From the NCBI GenBank assembly GCA_031430555.1, contig JANPBQ010000263.1, positions 1-64,000 of the forward strand: a stretch of DNA of 64,000 nt, written 5' to 3'. A program made the translations under genes and the position numbers. This document shows, one piece after another, positions 62,824-64,000 of this stretch (positions are counted from its first letter, which is position 1; each line of letters opens with the position of its first letter). The stretch comes from UKL13-2 sp031430555. Its GTDB lineage: Bacteria > Pseudomonadota > Gammaproteobacteria > Burkholderiales > Usitatibacteraceae. Below the pieces are notes generated by a model. It was not told the DNA's origin and made no database searches. It worked only from the letters and a program-made list of their open reading frames with translations.

Positions 62824-64000
62824 CTAGCGTGGCAAATCCGATCGGCCCATCAAATACTCATCGACCGTGCGCGCGCATTGGCGTCCTTCGCGGATGGCCC
62901 ACACGACCAGCGATTGCCCGCGCCGCATGTCGCCGGCGGCAAACACTTTCGGGTTGGCGGTCTGATAGGCGGTGGCACCTTCGGTCGCGGCTTTTACGTT
63001 GCCGCGCGCATCTTTTTCCACGCCCAAAGATTCGAATTGCGCGAGCAGACCTTTTCGCTCGGGGCCTAAAAATCCCATCGCCAGCAGCACCAGATCGGCT
63101 TTCATTTCAAATTCGGAGCCAGCCACTTCCTGCATCTTTCCGTCTTTCCATTCGACACGAACGGCTTTCAGTTTTTCCACCTTGCCGTCCTTGCCGATGA
63201 ATTCTTTGGTCGCCACCGACCAATCGCGCTCGCAGCCTTCTTCGTGCGACGAGGAAGTCCGCAATTTGATCGGCCAGTAAGGCCACACCATCGGCTTGTC
63301 TTCTTCATCGGGTGGCTGAGGCAGCAATTCAAACTGCGTAACCGATTTGGCGCCGTGACGATTCGACGTGCCCACGCAATCGCTGCCGGTGTCGCCGCCG
63401 CCGATCACGATCACGTGTTTGCCGGTGGCGCGCAATTGGTTTATCACCGTATCGCCGGCGACCACTTTATTTTGCTGCGGCAAGAAATCCATCGCGAAAT
63501 GTATGCCCGCGAGACCCCGCCCCGGCACCGGCAAATCGCGCGGCAACTCCGCACCGCCCGACAAAACGATCGCATCGAAATCCTGCATCAACACCTCCGC
63601 CGGCGTATCGACGCCGATGTGTTGATTGACGCGGAACTGCACGCCTTCGGCCTGCATTTGTTCAACGCGCAAATCGATATGCGATTTCTCCATCTTGAAA
63701 TCGGGAATGCCATAGCGCAGCAGACCACCAATGCGGTCGGCTTTTTCGAACACGATGACGTCGTGGCCAACGCGCCCCAACTGCTGTGCGGCGGCAAGAC
63801 CCGCCGGCCCGGAACCGACGATCGCGACGCGCTTGCCGGTCTTCATTTTCGGCGGCTGCGGCGCGACCCAGCCCATCTCCCAGCCTTTGTCGATGATCGC
63901 GTGTTCGATCGATTTGATGCCGACGGCATCGTTGTTGATGTTCAGCGTACAGGCGGCTTCGCAAGGTGCCGGACAGACACGCCCGGTGAACTCGGGAAAA
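62824..64000 (-). CDS. gltD: Glutamate synthase small subunit, 5' part outside the window
   Basis: The reading frame is open to the right edge, so the N-terminus is missing. The visible part has cluster cysteines CPAPCEAAC, FAD motif VAIVGSGPAGLAAAQQL, the FEKADRIGGLLRYGIPDFKMEK region, the NADPH motif VIVIGGGDTGSDCVG and AAGDMRRGQSLVVWAI near the end. GltD feeds electrons from NADPH to the large subunit GltB, which usually precedes it, so gltB is expected beyond the edge. Confidence 0.95.
   Translation of the reverse strand, partial: FPEFTGRVCPAPCEAACTLNINNDAVGIKSIEHAIIDKGWEMGWVAPQPPKMKTGKRVAIVGSGPAGLAAAQQLGRVGHDVIVFEKADRIGGLLRYGIPDFKMEKSHIDLRVEQMQAEGVQFRVNQHIGVDTPAEVLMQDFDAIVLSGGAELPRDLPVPGRGLAGIHFAMDFLPQQNKVVAGDTVINQLRATGKHVIVIGGGDTGSDCVGTSNRHGAKSVTQFELLPQPPDEEDKPMVWPYWPIKLRTSSSHEEGCERDWSVATKEFIGKDGKVEKLKAVRVEWKDGKMQEVAGSEFEMKADLVLLAMGFLGPERKGLLAQFESLGVEKDARGNVKAATEGATAYQTANPKVFAAGDMRRGQSLVVWAIREGRQCARTVDEYLMGRSDLPR

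Overview
The window reads as chromosome of a moderately GC-rich Betaproteobacterium, probably Burkholderiales or a close relative. The evidence is gene content and order: a DUF3579 gene beside rpsT, the lptC-lptA-lptB-rpoN-hpf-ptsN-hprK-rapZ run with an HPr kinase, ribF-ileS-lspA-ispH, a PilY1-type minor pilin cluster, and priA-hemE-gltD. Most of the window is housekeeping DNA. The accessory material is at the left end, in an insertion sequence with neighbouring foldback repeats near 16.8-18.8 kb, and in several intergenic repeat families.

Layout. 0-5.1 kb: small DUF4160 (damaged or short) and DUF2442 genes, a DUF2971 gene and a large exported TPR-CHAT protein. 5.4-9.5 kb (minus): yajQ and an argD-argF-argG arginine operon, preceded by a promoter, a hairpin with a U-run and an 18-codon arginine-rich ORF that may be an attenuator. 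9.9-10.7 kb: DUF3579 and rpsT converge on a three-way-junction terminator. 10.8-19.8 kb: murJ, ribF, ileS, lspA, then an IS701-like element and three large foldback repeats, then ispH. 19.9-27.1 kb (minus): pilE, fimT, pilV, pilW, pilX, pilY1, the minor pilins and tip adhesin of type IV pili. 27.2-30.4 kb: a TonB-like gene, two tRNA-Thr genes and a DsbD-like reductase. 30.5-37.6 kb: LPS transport (lptCAB), sigma-54, ribosome hibernation and the PTS-Ntr regulatory genes, then a Lon N-terminal-domain protein. 37.6-42.4 kb: mutY, a class I amidotransferase, a rubrerythrin / Fe-S oxidoreductase / DUF3501 set, and tRNA-Gly with a truncated copy beside it. 42.9-46.0 kb: a LytS/LytTR-type two-component pair and thiS-thiG. 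46.2-50.4 kb: an outer-membrane barrel, rlmI, trmB, a FecR-domain protein and a methyltransferase. 50.4-55.3 kb (minus): beta-oxidation genes and a short-chain dehydrogenase. 55.4-64 kb (minus): a DsbA-like protein, a SPOR protein with a collagen-like segment, argS, priA, hemE and the C-terminal part of gltD, which runs off the right edge.

I did not find a CRISPR array, a prophage or a complete defence island. The most original signals are regulatory or structural: the argD leader, the rpsT three-way-junction terminator, the DnaA-box group between priA and hemE, the clustered foldback elements, the homopolymer frameshift in the transposase, and repeated modules inserted in PilY1.
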